A DNA stretch of 64,000 bases from Theristus sp. LFF4_11 (lineage: Eukaryota > Nematoda > Chromadorea > Monhysterida > Xyalidae). Under the pieces are notes generated by a model. It was not told where the DNA came from. It saw nothing but the letters and a program-made list of their open reading frames with translations, and made no database searches. Location: NCBI GenBank assembly GCA_030248135.1, contig JASANC010001068.1, positions 1 to 64,000 on the forward strand, given 5' to 3'. Made by a program: the position numbers and the translations under genes. This document shows, piece by piece, positions 1-10,414 of the stretch (position 1 is the stretch's first letter; each line of letters opens with the position of its first letter).

Positions 1-89
1 ATAACATGGAACCGTGCACAGGTCGCAAATTAGTTTGCTCCGTTCGCACGTTCACGAGCCCACAAGTCATTTTTTGAAACTACATTGTT

Positions 90-95
90 TTTATT
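90..95 (-). promoter_or_regulatory. Polyadenylation signal AATAAA of the F-box gene
   Basis: The minus strand reads AATAAA about 100 nt downstream of the F-box gene stop codon. The distance is reasonable for a 3' end signal; cleavage itself cannot be seen. Confidence 0.45.
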
Positions 96-193
96 CACTG
101 GTCTTGTGATGAAGAAAACTGTCCGAGGACAAGAGAAGTGACTGATACTGTCTGCAATTGCGATAGAAGACAGAAACTGGGGAGTCGAGTTTA

Positions 194-3192
194 CTAAGCA
201 TACATAAAAAATTCGAGTTCACGTTCACCATTTGCAATGTAAATCGCACAACTCTCAATGTTTGATGACAGCTTCTCAATAGTGACGTCATATTGATCGG
301 TAAGTTCATTTGCACGGTCTCTGCCATCAGATTCATCCAATTTTTGCCTGCAACATATGCGTTTTATCAATGAAGAACAGTTTTTTCAATCGTCCCACAA
401 GTGGAGCTGAAAGTACTGTGCTGATGTAAAGGGTGGATTGAATAAATGCAAATCGACCATTCTCTCAACAGGTATAAAATATTGAGCTGAAATTTGAAGT
501 CAGAATAAAAGTCATTTTGACATTTTCAAAATTCAAATTCTTGACACAAATTCCTGTGATTTCTTTCAAATCATCTCAAGTGTTGTTGACACCTAAACTT
601 AAAATGTTTAGTCTAAAATTCAGTTGTCTAACAATAACACTGCACTGCTTCAAAATGGCTGTCAACAGCAGAAAGGGCAGGAATGAATGATGCTTTGGAG
701 GAGAAAGCCTAAAATGGCAATTGTTTTGTTGGGCAGCTGACAGTGCTACTGCAGCTGTATTTTTTTTAATTTCAGATATTAGGTTGTAAAACGCACTTCC
801 TTTTGCAACTTTTAAGTGTTACTGGACACCCATTTAGGTGTAAAACCTTGACAAATTCTATCAATTTTAATCACCTGATTGCTTGAGCACGATCTGACTG
901 CTGCAGCGTTTGATCTTCGAACTCAATCGTGAATCCCTCAACGTCGATGCGGCACACGGTGTGACCAGCATTGAGACGCGATGCGAACTGCTTGACCACA
1001 TCGATAAAGTGGTGCTGTGTTAACCATACGACAAATGCATAAATACAATACCACTCGTTCTGTTCATGACAATGTTAGGTACGATAAAACTCAGCTAAGT
1101 GTCACTCAATACTGCTTTATGAACACTTGAGTTCCGCACTTATCGGCTACTGATCTAACAGAACTTTGGGTCGGACCGACAATCTATCGTTACAGGCTAG
1201 GGATGGGCGCGGAACAGGTTTTTCGGTTGCGGGACGGGACAGCAGACAAAATTTCGGGACGAGACAGTGCGGGACAAGGGGTCTGCGGTACGGGAACGGG
1301 TCAGACTTCCGCGCCCATCTCTATCGCCACCACACCCAAAAGAAACCGGTTTTTTCCCTGGCAATATAAAAAAAACGTTTTTTACCAACCCTAAACACAA
1401 CGACAGACACCAACCTGTTCAATGAGCATATCCGTGAAGAATAATGACTCATAGCTGAACAACAGAAGCCTTGGGCAGCGACAGGCAAAATGCATCAGCC
1501 AATTGCGTAGTTCAACGCTTGATGGCGTTGCAAAACTGAATAAACCATAAAAAACTTCACAGAACTAACTTTTTCGTCAAAACCTGGCTAAATGTTGATG
1601 CGGAACGAATTCGATACCAACAAAACCATAAAAAACCAACCCAGCAGAGTCGATAATTTTCAGTTTCCGAAGGTTCGACCAGACGTGGTCAGAGACGCCT
1701 TCAAATTTCATGTTTCTACAATTCAGCTCGGTGTCAGTGAACGTCAGTTCGAGCGTTTCCAATGTTGCAGGCTGCATCGCGTTTAACAGCGAACTGAATG
1801 CCAGCTGATGCTCGTTGTTGCTGAAAGGCACAGTCACGCACAGACGGCGGATCGGCTTGTCAGCTGCTGTGTCGGTGAGCGCTGGTATCAGTTGCTGCAT
1901 AAAATCCGCTTGGAAACCGCGAAACTCAATCGCATTCAGTCCTCGCACACGGGAAAGGGCTGAAATAAGTGGCGGTGGTCGTTAGTTCACAAAGCGAGCG
2001 TGCAAATTCGAAATCGCTACTGACTGGATATATGGATGTCAATGCTTTTTGCTCGAAAAACCAAGAAAACCAGTTTTTTTTGAAGACATGACCTGCAAGA
2101 ATGGCCGTCGCAGCTGCCGCATCTGCGTCGTCATTCCAAAAACAAACGGAAACGCCCGATGGCACCAGGCACATCCGGCCGATCAACTGAGCAATAAAAT
2201 GACCAACGTTGTCGGTGGACGGCGCAATCGAAAAGCCGAGATGCACCTAAAGCAAACAAAAGTCAAATGTTCTGTTGTGGTGCTTGTTGAATGTTGTTGC
2301 AAAACGACCAACAGAACCAACAACAAGAGACTGAAAAGATAACAATGAGCAATGGACCTGAGCTCACCACAAAATACCAACAGATAAAACAAACAGACGA
2401 AACCTAACCGAAACACACAACCTGTCTCAAATAATTGTACGCATTTATGCTGAGCGAGCGTTGCACTTGCCTCAGCACGCCCGCGTCACCTTGGCCCCCA
2501 TGGTCCAGTCTCAGTTGGAGTGAACGAATGTGCGTGCACCGTTGCAACAGCCACAAGAGACGGCCGTTGAAACAGTCGTCATGCAAGCCTGCACATAATA
2601 ACTGACTTCGTAAAAGTCAACATCAAATTAATTCTGAAACAACAGCAAACATGTCGAACACTTGAACATCACAAATCACAAAGAGTGTTATGTGTGCTGT
2701 GTGCAGCGAACCAAAGAACGTTGAATTCGGCACGCCTCGTCGGCTGTCTGTGATATCAACTTTGCAGTGAGTCCAATTTTGACGTTCATCACCGGCCGGC
2801 ACACTGCCGCAGTCAACGACAATCACGGTCACGTGGTGCCACGCGGCCGGGTTTTCCACTGCATCACGGAACGCACGACAAACCTGAGCTTGAATTTAAA
2901 TAGCTCACACAGCCAAAGCTCACAAAACGCCAGCCAGCAGCACGCGTGTTTGTTGTCGACCCGCTCGGTTGTGTGCTTTTCAAAAACCCGCTATTCTTCA
3001 TGTTTTTTTGCCCCAAATGACCCAAAAGACACCCAGTTTTGCAAAAAATTGACCTTACATATAAAAATTTCAAAAATACCTCACCTGTGCAGATTTTGTT
3101 TTTTCTGCGACGCTGATGTAACTGATCAATCGTGCGAGAACGTGACGATTTTTCAGAAAATTCAAAGAAACAGCACCTTTCTCACCAATCAT
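194..3192 (-). CDS. F-box / leucine-rich-repeat-like protein
   Basis: Eight minus-strand exons join with conserved phase: 3192-3085, 2883-2712, 2588-2422, 2246-2093, 1959-1584, 1535-1415, 1014-875, 347-194, giving 463 codons plus stop. An F-box lies at the N-terminus and spans the first intron: VLARLISYISVAEKTKSAQ joins VCRAFRDAVENPAAWHHV, the usual F-box pattern ending in V-C-R/K...W. Later exons contain LRR-like segments such as HIRSLQLRL and LETLELTFTD. F-box proteins recruit substrates to SCF (Skp1-cullin) ubiquitin ligases; the substrate here is unknown. The start is the ATG at 3192; an upstream in-frame stretch has no ATG. The weakest junction is the donor at 2712 (G|GTTCGC). Nematodes have large divergent F-box families, so no symbol is assigned. 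Confidence 0.75.
1198..1393. mobile_element. Small hAT-like MITE in F-box gene intron
   Basis: The left end reads TAGGGATGGGCG and the right end ACCAACCCTA, so the termini are imperfect inverted repeats. The centre is GGGACGGGA-rich. Related termini and paired AAAAACCG/CGGTTTTT motifs recur at 13257-13618, 20068-20147, 22619-22714 and 59618-59988. No clear 8-bp target duplication is visible here. Confidence 0.45.
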
Positions 3193-3388
3193 TTTTCGAC
3201 GCGACAAACTTTTTTTCTGGACGGATGGATATCTCAAACGCCGTCGCGTCGGGGTGTCAAGCAAATTTAGGCCTAGAATTGGAAACCCACAACGACTTCA
3301 TTGAAACCGAACTGAAATAAGCAAAATAAACTTTAAGCCTGGTTTTGGTTCAGATTAGTATGTATGTGCAGTGCCTTTGGAAACAGCT

Positions 3389-3559
3389 GATTTTTTTCAT
3401 AAACAAAGGGATTTGTTGAAGGGATGAAACATTGCGATCACCACGGACCATCACCACCAACCATGTTTTTAATAAAGCAGGCCAACCCATGCAAAGCCGA
3501 TCCGTGGTGATCCCAATGTTTCATCCCTTCAACAAATCCCTTTGTTTATGAAAAAAATC
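3389..3559. repeat. 171-bp inverted repeat with ~60-bp arms
   Basis: Arms at about 3389-3449 and 3498-3559 are near-perfect reverse complements: GATTTTTTTCATAAACAAAG on the left mirrors CTTTGTTTATGAAAAAAATC on the right. They are separated by ~48 bp containing ACCATCACCACCAACCATG. This is a foldback MITE or hairpin-forming element in the spacer between two divergent genes. No coding potential is seen. Confidence 0.75.
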
Positions 3560-3627
3560 GATTTGTATACATTCTCAAAAGTGATTTTTTTGATTTTTGA
3601 TCTGAAGTTGCTTGTAATGAGTCGTTG

Positions 3628-3990
3628 TAGGTTCCTAATCCTAAACCTAATCCTAATCCGAAGCCAAGCCTTTTTGATAAGGTGAAAATGATCAATTTAG
3701 TTTTTGCATTTTTTCTTTCCTGTGTTATGGAGGAGGAGCACCGGAACTGCAGATGCAGCTGTTTTAATAATGATGCATTTACGACCTAAAGCTTCATTAC
3801 TAAAGCGCACGCGCACGGGCATCGGCATGCTCATGCTCAGGATCCACTAGCGCGCGTGCACACGCTCCGGCCCCAATAAGAACTTGTTCAAAATGCAATT
3901 GTTCTGACATTTTCCTTCTTGAAAAGGCTTGGCTTAGGTTAGGATTAGGTCAGGATTATGTTTAGCTTAAAATTAGGCTTTAGGATTAGG
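3628..3990. repeat. Telomere-like CCTAAT/ATTAGG repeat pair
   Basis: The left part (3630-3675) is a run of CCTAATCCTAAAC followed by GAAGCCAAGCCTTTTT. The right part (3912-3990) is the inverse, AAAGGCTTGGCTTAGGTTAGG. The same signature recurs at 17930-17995 and 63895-63960, and within the Helitrons at 24000-29831. It looks like a dispersed repeat with degenerate telomeric-type (TTAGG-like) units. Confidence 0.6.
3801..3876 (-). promoter_or_regulatory. ~70-bp GC-rich element shared with the MIF/CSL4 promoter
   Basis: The minus-strand sequence starting GGGGCCGGAGCGTGTGCACG and continuing through GAGCATGAGCATGCCGATGC is nearly identical (2-3 differences) to 61774-61850. Both copies lie between divergent gene pairs. 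It could be a promoter module or the conserved end of a mobile element; the sequence alone does not decide. Confidence 0.5.
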
Positions 3991-4320
3991 TTTTGGTTTA
4001 GGTCAGTTTAGGCAACGTCGGCCAACATCAGTGGTTTGATTTAGTACGACAGGCCAACCGTTTCCAAAGGCACTTGCATTGTATAAAACGTTGTAGTTTT
4101 GCGGCTTTGTAGTTTTGCGGACATTACCTTGTAAAACTGTCAGCAGTCGATTTTGAACCGTTTTACCGATGGATTTTGGGCTTAAACAACTTTTGGAATA
4201 AAGTTTTTGAATGCAACGTTGCAATTGCAAAGCTTGGCTTATTTTTTCCGGTACAGCCAAGGTGAGATTTTGCCTCACATTGTGAATTCTGGGCTGAATT
4301 CCGAGCGTCCGAGCCATAGA

Positions 4321-4545
4321 TGGTTAATAAAATTTTTAAGAATTTCGAGCAAAAATGGTCAATTCTGGTAAAAATTGGCTCATTTTCTGTCTTAGAAGAC
4401 AAAGTTTTTCAGATAGATAGCTGGCTGAGAAATTTTTTTTAGCTGGATAATAGATGAGCCGAAAAAGCCTGTCTGATAGATTCGACCTGTCGATAGCCGT
4501 CGATGTTCCCCGCAGCCCCCCCCCCCCCCGAACAACTATGGTCCG
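4321..4545. mobile_element. Fragment of CATAGTTGTTC-terminus hAT-like element
   Basis: The block GAGCAAAAATGGTCAATT... AGATAGATAGCTGGCTGA ... ending CCCCCCCGAACAACTATGG matches the interior and right end of the element at 37499-38139 and, in reverse, 62327-62796. It lies just upstream of the coiled-coil gene start, so it may contribute 5' UTR sequence. Confidence 0.6.
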
Positions 4546-4688
4546 AGCAGCTTGTTGCTTGTTTCTTTCAGGCACGATAGATCGGCACTCGGCAGCCAAA
4601 ACAATTTTGCCAGTTCTTCAACTTGTGCCACACAAGTGCGTTACTGTTCTGGTTCCTGGTGCCTAGACAGAAGACGCCCATTCTCGAA

Positions 4689-7600
4689 ATGAACAACTAT
4701 CCGAATGCGACGGGCGCAACAATGTATGGCGGATATTATCAGCAGGCCCAAATGCAACCGCACCACAGATTTGTTGTTCCGGTAGAGTTGGAGTATTTCA
4801 AGCGATTTCTTTGTTTCCAAGGAAGAACTTCGCGTCCGTGGCGTAGCGGTAGAACTTCGGCCTACAGTTCTGTAGGTACGGGGTTCGAACCTCGCTGTGG
4901 ACAAGACATACTCGTGGAAAATTAGAGTGACCAATGAACATCTAATGGTCTATTCCCTCCTGAGCCGAGGGTAAAATTGGGCTCGGGGCAGTATTGCCCG
5001 TCTCCGCCGGAGTTTGGTACCTTCGGGTTTGCGGAACCGGCGCGCTTACAAAAAAAAGAATGGTTTCATGAAAAATTTGCTGCTTGTTTCACCTGCTCGT
5101 CGTTTGAAATCTTTTTTAACCAAACAATTGGAAATGAAATGAATGTATTTTCATTTTTTCAGCAACCGAGTGCTAGTGGCTTGCAGCAGCACGGCCACGC
5201 TGGTCACAACAGTCGTCCGGGCCCGGGCACCGCCGCACCAAAACACCACCACCACCATCATCATGCTAGACGGGTAAGCTGTGATCTGCGTTTGAACAAA
5301 CGATCAATGACTGTGTTCTGAGTTGAGAATAGGAGTGGGATCGCTTCCCTGTAGCCGTGCGACGACAGGGTGAGTGTGGGTGCGGTGTGGAACGTGATGA
5401 ATCTGCACCACGTCGTGTCGTAAGCGCAAGCCTAAAAATGCGTACTCCAGCACACACAGCGGCAGATTCAACGCGATTCATCACACAAACCGTCGGACAG
5501 GAAGGACGGCAGGCCACCACACCCACACCCATCCGACGGTGTGGTCTGATGTAACGTCGTGAACGTGCCGCTGCGTGGAATGTGGTGCGGTGGTGGCCTG
5601 GCTAGACACGTGCGTATACAACCACTACCACTTTTGTTCCTCTTGCAGGGTGCCACTGGAGGCAACAGCACTCAGCTCGGTGATCGTCCCAAGCGCAAGC
5701 AACCAAGTCCACCGGGCGATAATGATTTCATCAAAAAGAAACGTTCGTGCCTTTTTCTTCATTGCTTTGACTCTCATTTTTGTTTAGTTATTAGAGGGTA
5801 AATCCATTGTTTCCCACCAATCGTGTTTGAGACTGCAGAAAATATGCCCGTTGTGCGTTCTGGCACACTGTTCGGCGCATTCAGCTGGTTGAACCAATCC
5901 AGTTAGTGAGCTCAATTCAAAACAAGTCAATCAGCGGATTGCCTATGATTTACAGTTTGCCTAAGTTTATAAAAAAACTATTTTTAGCGGGCGCGATTGG
6001 CAACAATTCACTGTCGAATCGTCTTGATTCGGTGATGGGCGAGCTGCGCAAGAGTGAGGCGAGAGTGCAACAGTTTGAGGCAGAGCTGAAGGCAGCAAAA
6101 ACAAAGATCACTGAAGCTGACACTCACAGAGCAAAGGTTCACTGAAAACACTTAATTTTCATTCCACTGTTTTGTGTTATGGTGGTGTTTTGAGTCCGAA
6201 ACATCTCACTTGGCGAGGGTTTTAGCCCGCGGGATGGTAAGCCGTTCAATCCTCAAGGCTAACCAGAGGTTGGTACCATAGGTTCCGAAATTTGTAGAGG
6301 ACGGGGGATTCAAATGAAAATAGAATATTCCAAATTTTCTTTCAGGTTGAATCGGAAAACGGTGAGATGCGCGCACTGTTGGGCACCTTGGAGACAGCGG
6401 TCACCGAATACAAGACGCGCAACGAAGCGCTCGTCAGCCAGGCGGAGAAACACAAAGAAGTTAGACAACCAGCAATCTTGATCCATATGACGTTGCAGTG
6501 CCACTGTAAAACACAAACACAATTCGGGCTGAATCTGGCATGCTGACTGGCGATTGGCCGCTTCGGGGCTATGGCTTTTTATTTTGACTCGATAAGTAAA
6601 CAGATTCATGCATGACGCGGGAATTAAAATTGGCAAAGGGATCCCAGCGGATACAATAAAATTAAAATTAAATGTAGGACCGAGTCACTTTGGCGATTTT
6701 GGACTGTCAGCTAAAGATTGGAACAAGTTTCCTTTTTACGTCTACACATGCATTGAGTCGCAGAACCTAAAAAATTGATACCAATAGTTAGTTTGCAGAA
6801 TGATCGGTTAGTGTCAGTGTCTAAACTGAAAATGTTTTGCTGAATCAACGAACAAAATTGAGTTGTTTTTCAGGAGATGCTTGGCAAGGACACAGAGCTG
6901 AAGCATGCCCGTGAACAGAACGATTTCCTGTATAAGCGTAATCAGACGCTGTTGTCGAAATGCGAGACGATGCGAACTGAGATTGACAAACTGTCTGCCG
7001 TTAATAGTGAACGGTTGCAGACCGTCGAAAAACGAGCTGAGGTTGGTGTTGGTTGCGGTTGTGGTGGTGTGGTTAGAGATGTAAGGGTCAAAAAAAAAAA
7101 ATTTTTTTTTTAATTTTTTTTTTTAAAAAAAGTAAAAAAAAAATGAGCATTTTTTTTTTATTTTTTTTTATTAAAAATTTTTGAAATTTTTTCTTTAATG
7201 TGCCCTGAAAATGCCGTTTTTGGCATAATTTTTCGAAAGTTCAACAAAAATTTTCTTTGACTTTACCTTGTCACTTAGTCTTCAACGCTGCAGGTGGTAT
7301 TCTGGATTGATTTATCGACTGTTTTCAGCCTTGGTGAGTGATGATCGACTCGCGCATTGAAGTACTTGAGCGTCGCAAAGGCTAGTTCAACAAATTCCGA
7401 TGTCGCTAAGGTGAGATAGAAGCAGAGAACTCACATTTACGCATCGTTTTTCAGGATCTCGAAAGGTGGAAATTGCACTGTCTGCCACTGCAAGCGTAAC
7501 TTCGTTGGTTGCTCGTTGCTGTTTCGCCTCGTGTCGTCAGCATGATCACACCGGTTTGTTGTGGAACTTGTTTCCATGTTATTTGAGGTGAATTGAGAGG

Positions 7601-9662
7601 CAAAACACGAGACGTGATGTCGTCGGTGGGAAAATGGGGTCGCCGAAACCAAGTCTGAAATTTTCACCCTCCTCCCATATGAGTGGGGGTCATATGGTAA
7701 GTCGGTGGCTCCTCAGATGGTGATATTCGGACTCCCTGAAAAATTCTGAACAACTTTCATTTTTAAAAAAAAAAATTTAAAAAAAAAAATTTTTTTTTTT
7801 TAAAAAAGAAAAAAAATAGAAAATTTTTTTTTTCTTGACATCTCTAGGTGTGGTGTGAGTGTGCAGCATGTGAAGTGGGGAAAGAGTAAAGACAGCACGA
7901 AACATGCAAGGAATAAACGCTTATTTATGGAAACAACAGGATCTCCAAAAAGAGCTGATTTCAAAAACGAGCGATTACGCGCAGAAGTGCGCCGACATGA
8001 AAGCATTGAGGGGAAACTACGAGCAGGTCGAGGCAGATCGAAAGGCGCTCAAGGTGAGTGACAAACAGCAACGCAAACAGTTTTTCAAGTTTTGCGCTTC
8101 AACGCATCAAATAATGTTGTTTTTTAATGCAGAAATCACCGAAACAGCACACTGTACACTCAGGAGCAACTCGATGAAGCGCAACGGAGCGCCGAGTCGC
8201 AGAGGAATGCCGTGAAGGACGTGCAGGCGGCAGCCACCGGCGACTTGGTGGCCATCCGCAGACAGGCGGACGTCATGTGGACGCAGTCGACCAAGCACCT
8301 CGCGCAGCTCAGTGGCGCCTGCGAATGCCTCCAGCAACGACAACGGGCGCTCGACAACGAACTCGTGCGTCCTGGCTCTCTCTGCTTCCACGTTTGCATT
8401 CTTTTTTGTGCACGCAGCGCATCAAACGGGTAAGAGAAACAATCATTGGCAAAAAAACAAATTTCGTGGCGAACTTTCCTGCAGCCTCGGCCTGACCCTG
8501 ACCCCGCTGTAGCAACCAACCACATAAAGTGTGTTTGTTTTTAACCTGTCACTTTTTTCGCAGAATACAGACAGAGTATGTGAAAGAAGAACGTCTGTAT
8601 CGCATTTGGTTGAAATCGAGCACCCCGTTTGTGGCTGACGCTGAATACATTTTCTTGCTCCGATGATCCCGTTATTCCTTCTTTCGCGTGCTGTGTATTC
8701 TGAAAAAATGAAGGTTTCAACAAACAATCCTTTACCACTACTCAACTGAAACGCAGCCAATCAGTGTGTTTCCATTGCAGGTTCTGCTTTCTCTTGAGAC
8801 TGAGTTTGCTCGGCAGCCCTAGTCCCCACCTAGTTTTCAATTTTCGTTCAATTTAACTTCACCTTCAGTGCGCTCCTTTCAGATGTTTGTCTGTTCAAGA
8901 ACAATCCAGATTTTTATATCCGTCTCTCTGTGATTTGATGCACCAAATTTTGATTTGTGATTCGTAAAATTGGATCTGTGAGCAAGAACATTTCAGCATG
9001 TTGGAATCCACTTTCATGCCCCCCCCCCCCCACTTTGAACAAAAATCAATAATTACCAGCGATACACCCCGATATACTCCAAATTTGTAAAAAAGTGGAT
9101 TCTTGCATGGTTGTGTCAACAAGAATTTTATCAGTGTAAAGTATGTTTGTCTAAACCTGCCACGTCTTTCGCAGAATATGAGAGCATGCTGCATGCGAAA
9201 CTTTGAATTACAATGAGGGCGAATGAATCGGGTTTGGTTGAAATCACACATCCCTTTTGTGGCACCTCGCCCCCCCCCCCCCCGCGATCCCGTTCTTTCT
9301 TTCTTCGTGTGCTCTGTATTCTGCGAAAAAAAGTGATAGGTTTACACGAACACAATGTAGCGTGGCGCCTCGATTTCTGTATCGTTCCCAAGAAGTGTTC
9401 ATCGATGAAGGCAAAGAATTCCACACAGAAAAGAGCGTGATGGTTTTCGAGAAGTCAACACCAACGAAACACAGAAACAACAAAAACCAAACCAAAAACC
9501 CTGCAGCGTGATAGTCGTGCGAGAGCGGAACGATACAAAAGCGAGTGCGCTGCTAAAGAACAACGAATTCGCGAGCTGGTGCTGCGAGCTCGTGCCGGCG
9601 CAGCCACCGCAACAACGAACAACGGCACGACGTTCCCGAATAGAATTCGCGACCCAATGTGA
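4689..9662 (+). CDS. Coiled-coil protein with Gln/His-rich N-terminus and nuclear localisation-like basic patch
   Basis: Ten exons join in phase: 4689-4781, 5163-5273, 5649-5742, 5988-6136, 6346-6459, 6874-7041, 7940-8053, 8164-8364, 8418-8429, 9507-9662 (403 residues). Residues ~1-70 are low-complexity with a His7 run. Next comes RPKRKQPSPP and IKKK, which resemble a nuclear localisation signal. From ~100 to 390 the protein is almost continuous heptad-like coiled coil (for example MGELRKSEARVQQFEAELKA). It ends FPNRIRDPM. Exon 9 would be a 12-nt microexon (RIKR) between good splice sites; skipping it also keeps frame. I do not recognise the family. The length and coiled-coil layout resemble several nuclear scaffold proteins, but no diagnostic motif is present. 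The donor after 5742 is weak. Confidence 0.7.
4829..5060 (+). mobile_element. tRNA-derived SINE in intron 1 of the coiled-coil gene
   Basis: The head contains an A-box-like TGGCGTAGCGGTAGAAC and a B-box GGTTCGAACC, the internal RNA polymerase III promoter of tRNA genes. An unrelated body follows, then an A-rich tail (AAAAAAAAGAA) near 5050-5060. Anticodon and T stems do not pair well (six-base anticodon loop), so it is not a functional tRNA. A possible diverged relative lies near 6200-6300. Confidence 0.6.
7074..7846 (+). mobile_element. hAT-like MITE family B, copy 1 (in coiled-coil gene intron)
   Basis: The termini are TAGAGATGTAAGGGTC and TTCTTGACATCTCTA, flanked by the 8-bp duplication GGTGTGGT; short TIRs with an 8-bp target duplication are the hAT pattern. 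Long A/T homopolymers lie just inside both ends. The core is nearly identical to copies at 34314-35058, 36146-37498 and 62111-63339. It includes a minus-strand ORF of ~76 codons (7437-7667 here) that is open in every copy. Confidence 0.85.
8533..8727. mobile_element. MITE family A, copy 1
   Basis: Ends GTTTGTTTTTAACCTGTCAC...TCGCAGAATA and ...TATTCTGAAAAAATGAAGGTTTCAACAAAC are inverted. The element aligns along its length with 9144-9352 and partially with 10650-10805. It lies in the last intron of the coiled-coil gene. Confidence 0.6.
9144..9352. mobile_element. MITE family A, copy 2
   Basis: TIRs are GTTTGTCTAAACCTGCCAC and GTGATAGGTTTACACGAAC, with inner TTCGCAGAATA and TATTCTGCGAA. A C-tract lies at the centre. 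It is the most intact of the three copies in this window. Confidence 0.65.
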
Positions 9663-10414
9663 TACTTTTATTCCCACCAATTGTTCTGTTGCTTTTGTAT
9701 TCAAGCGTTCACGATCATGTTTCCATTCTGCAATCGAACTGTAAATCGCAGGTGATCATCGTGATTGGCTGATTTTTGAACTTGGCCCACGCTCATTGGA
9801 TGGAGCCAGCCAGCTCACAGCCAATCAGCATTGCACTAATTGCATGTTTTACAGTTTCTAGGCGACCTTGTTTTTGTAATCGTTTACCTGTTGTTGTTCG
9901 CACAATGTATTGTTTTTTTTGTCAACGAAACATACCGATTCTGTCGTTGAATTGAAAATTTCTAATGATGCGTTTCAGTTTTTTCTACAAAATACGCGTT
10001 TCATTTTTGTGTCCCGCTAAACGATTTATATCGCATTTATCAAGCCAGATGCAAATGAAAAAATACAGTGACAATTACATGACAAACTTTAGAACATAAC
10101 AAACATGGCAAAACCAAAGAAAAAAGGCAAAGCGAACGCGTACCAATGGAGCCCAAAAACAAGCCACACTGCGATGAATAAGGTAATATGTGCACTTCAC
10201 CAACGCGACAATAATCACAGACAAAATTCAAAAAATCGTACACCAGACTTGACGGCCTAACAGAAGAATGTTTCCATTTGGCATATAATTTACCCACTGA
10301 CTGACACTTTGCACTGTTAACGACGTTACTCGAGAAATCTGCCAAACGAATCTCACCAAAACTATATATTGTAGGTGCACCTTCAGATTTCGGAACAACG
10401 TCTCCGTGTGTGCG
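9663..10414. other. Convergent intergenic spacer, no gene seen
   Basis: This lies between the stop of the coiled-coil gene (+) and the stop of the Argonaute gene (-). It holds repeated CAATCA-type motifs near 9757-9840, but I see no supported ORF and no canonical AATAAA for either gene. Confidence 0.5.

Noticed and set aside
91..336. 81-residue minus ORF at the left edge
   Set aside because: It overlaps the last F-box exon in another frame; the spliced frame from 347 to the stop at 194 keeps phase with the upstream exon.
4829..4905. Functional tRNA gene
   Set aside because: A and B boxes exist, but the anticodon loop has six bases and the D and T stems mispair; the A-rich tail fits a SINE.
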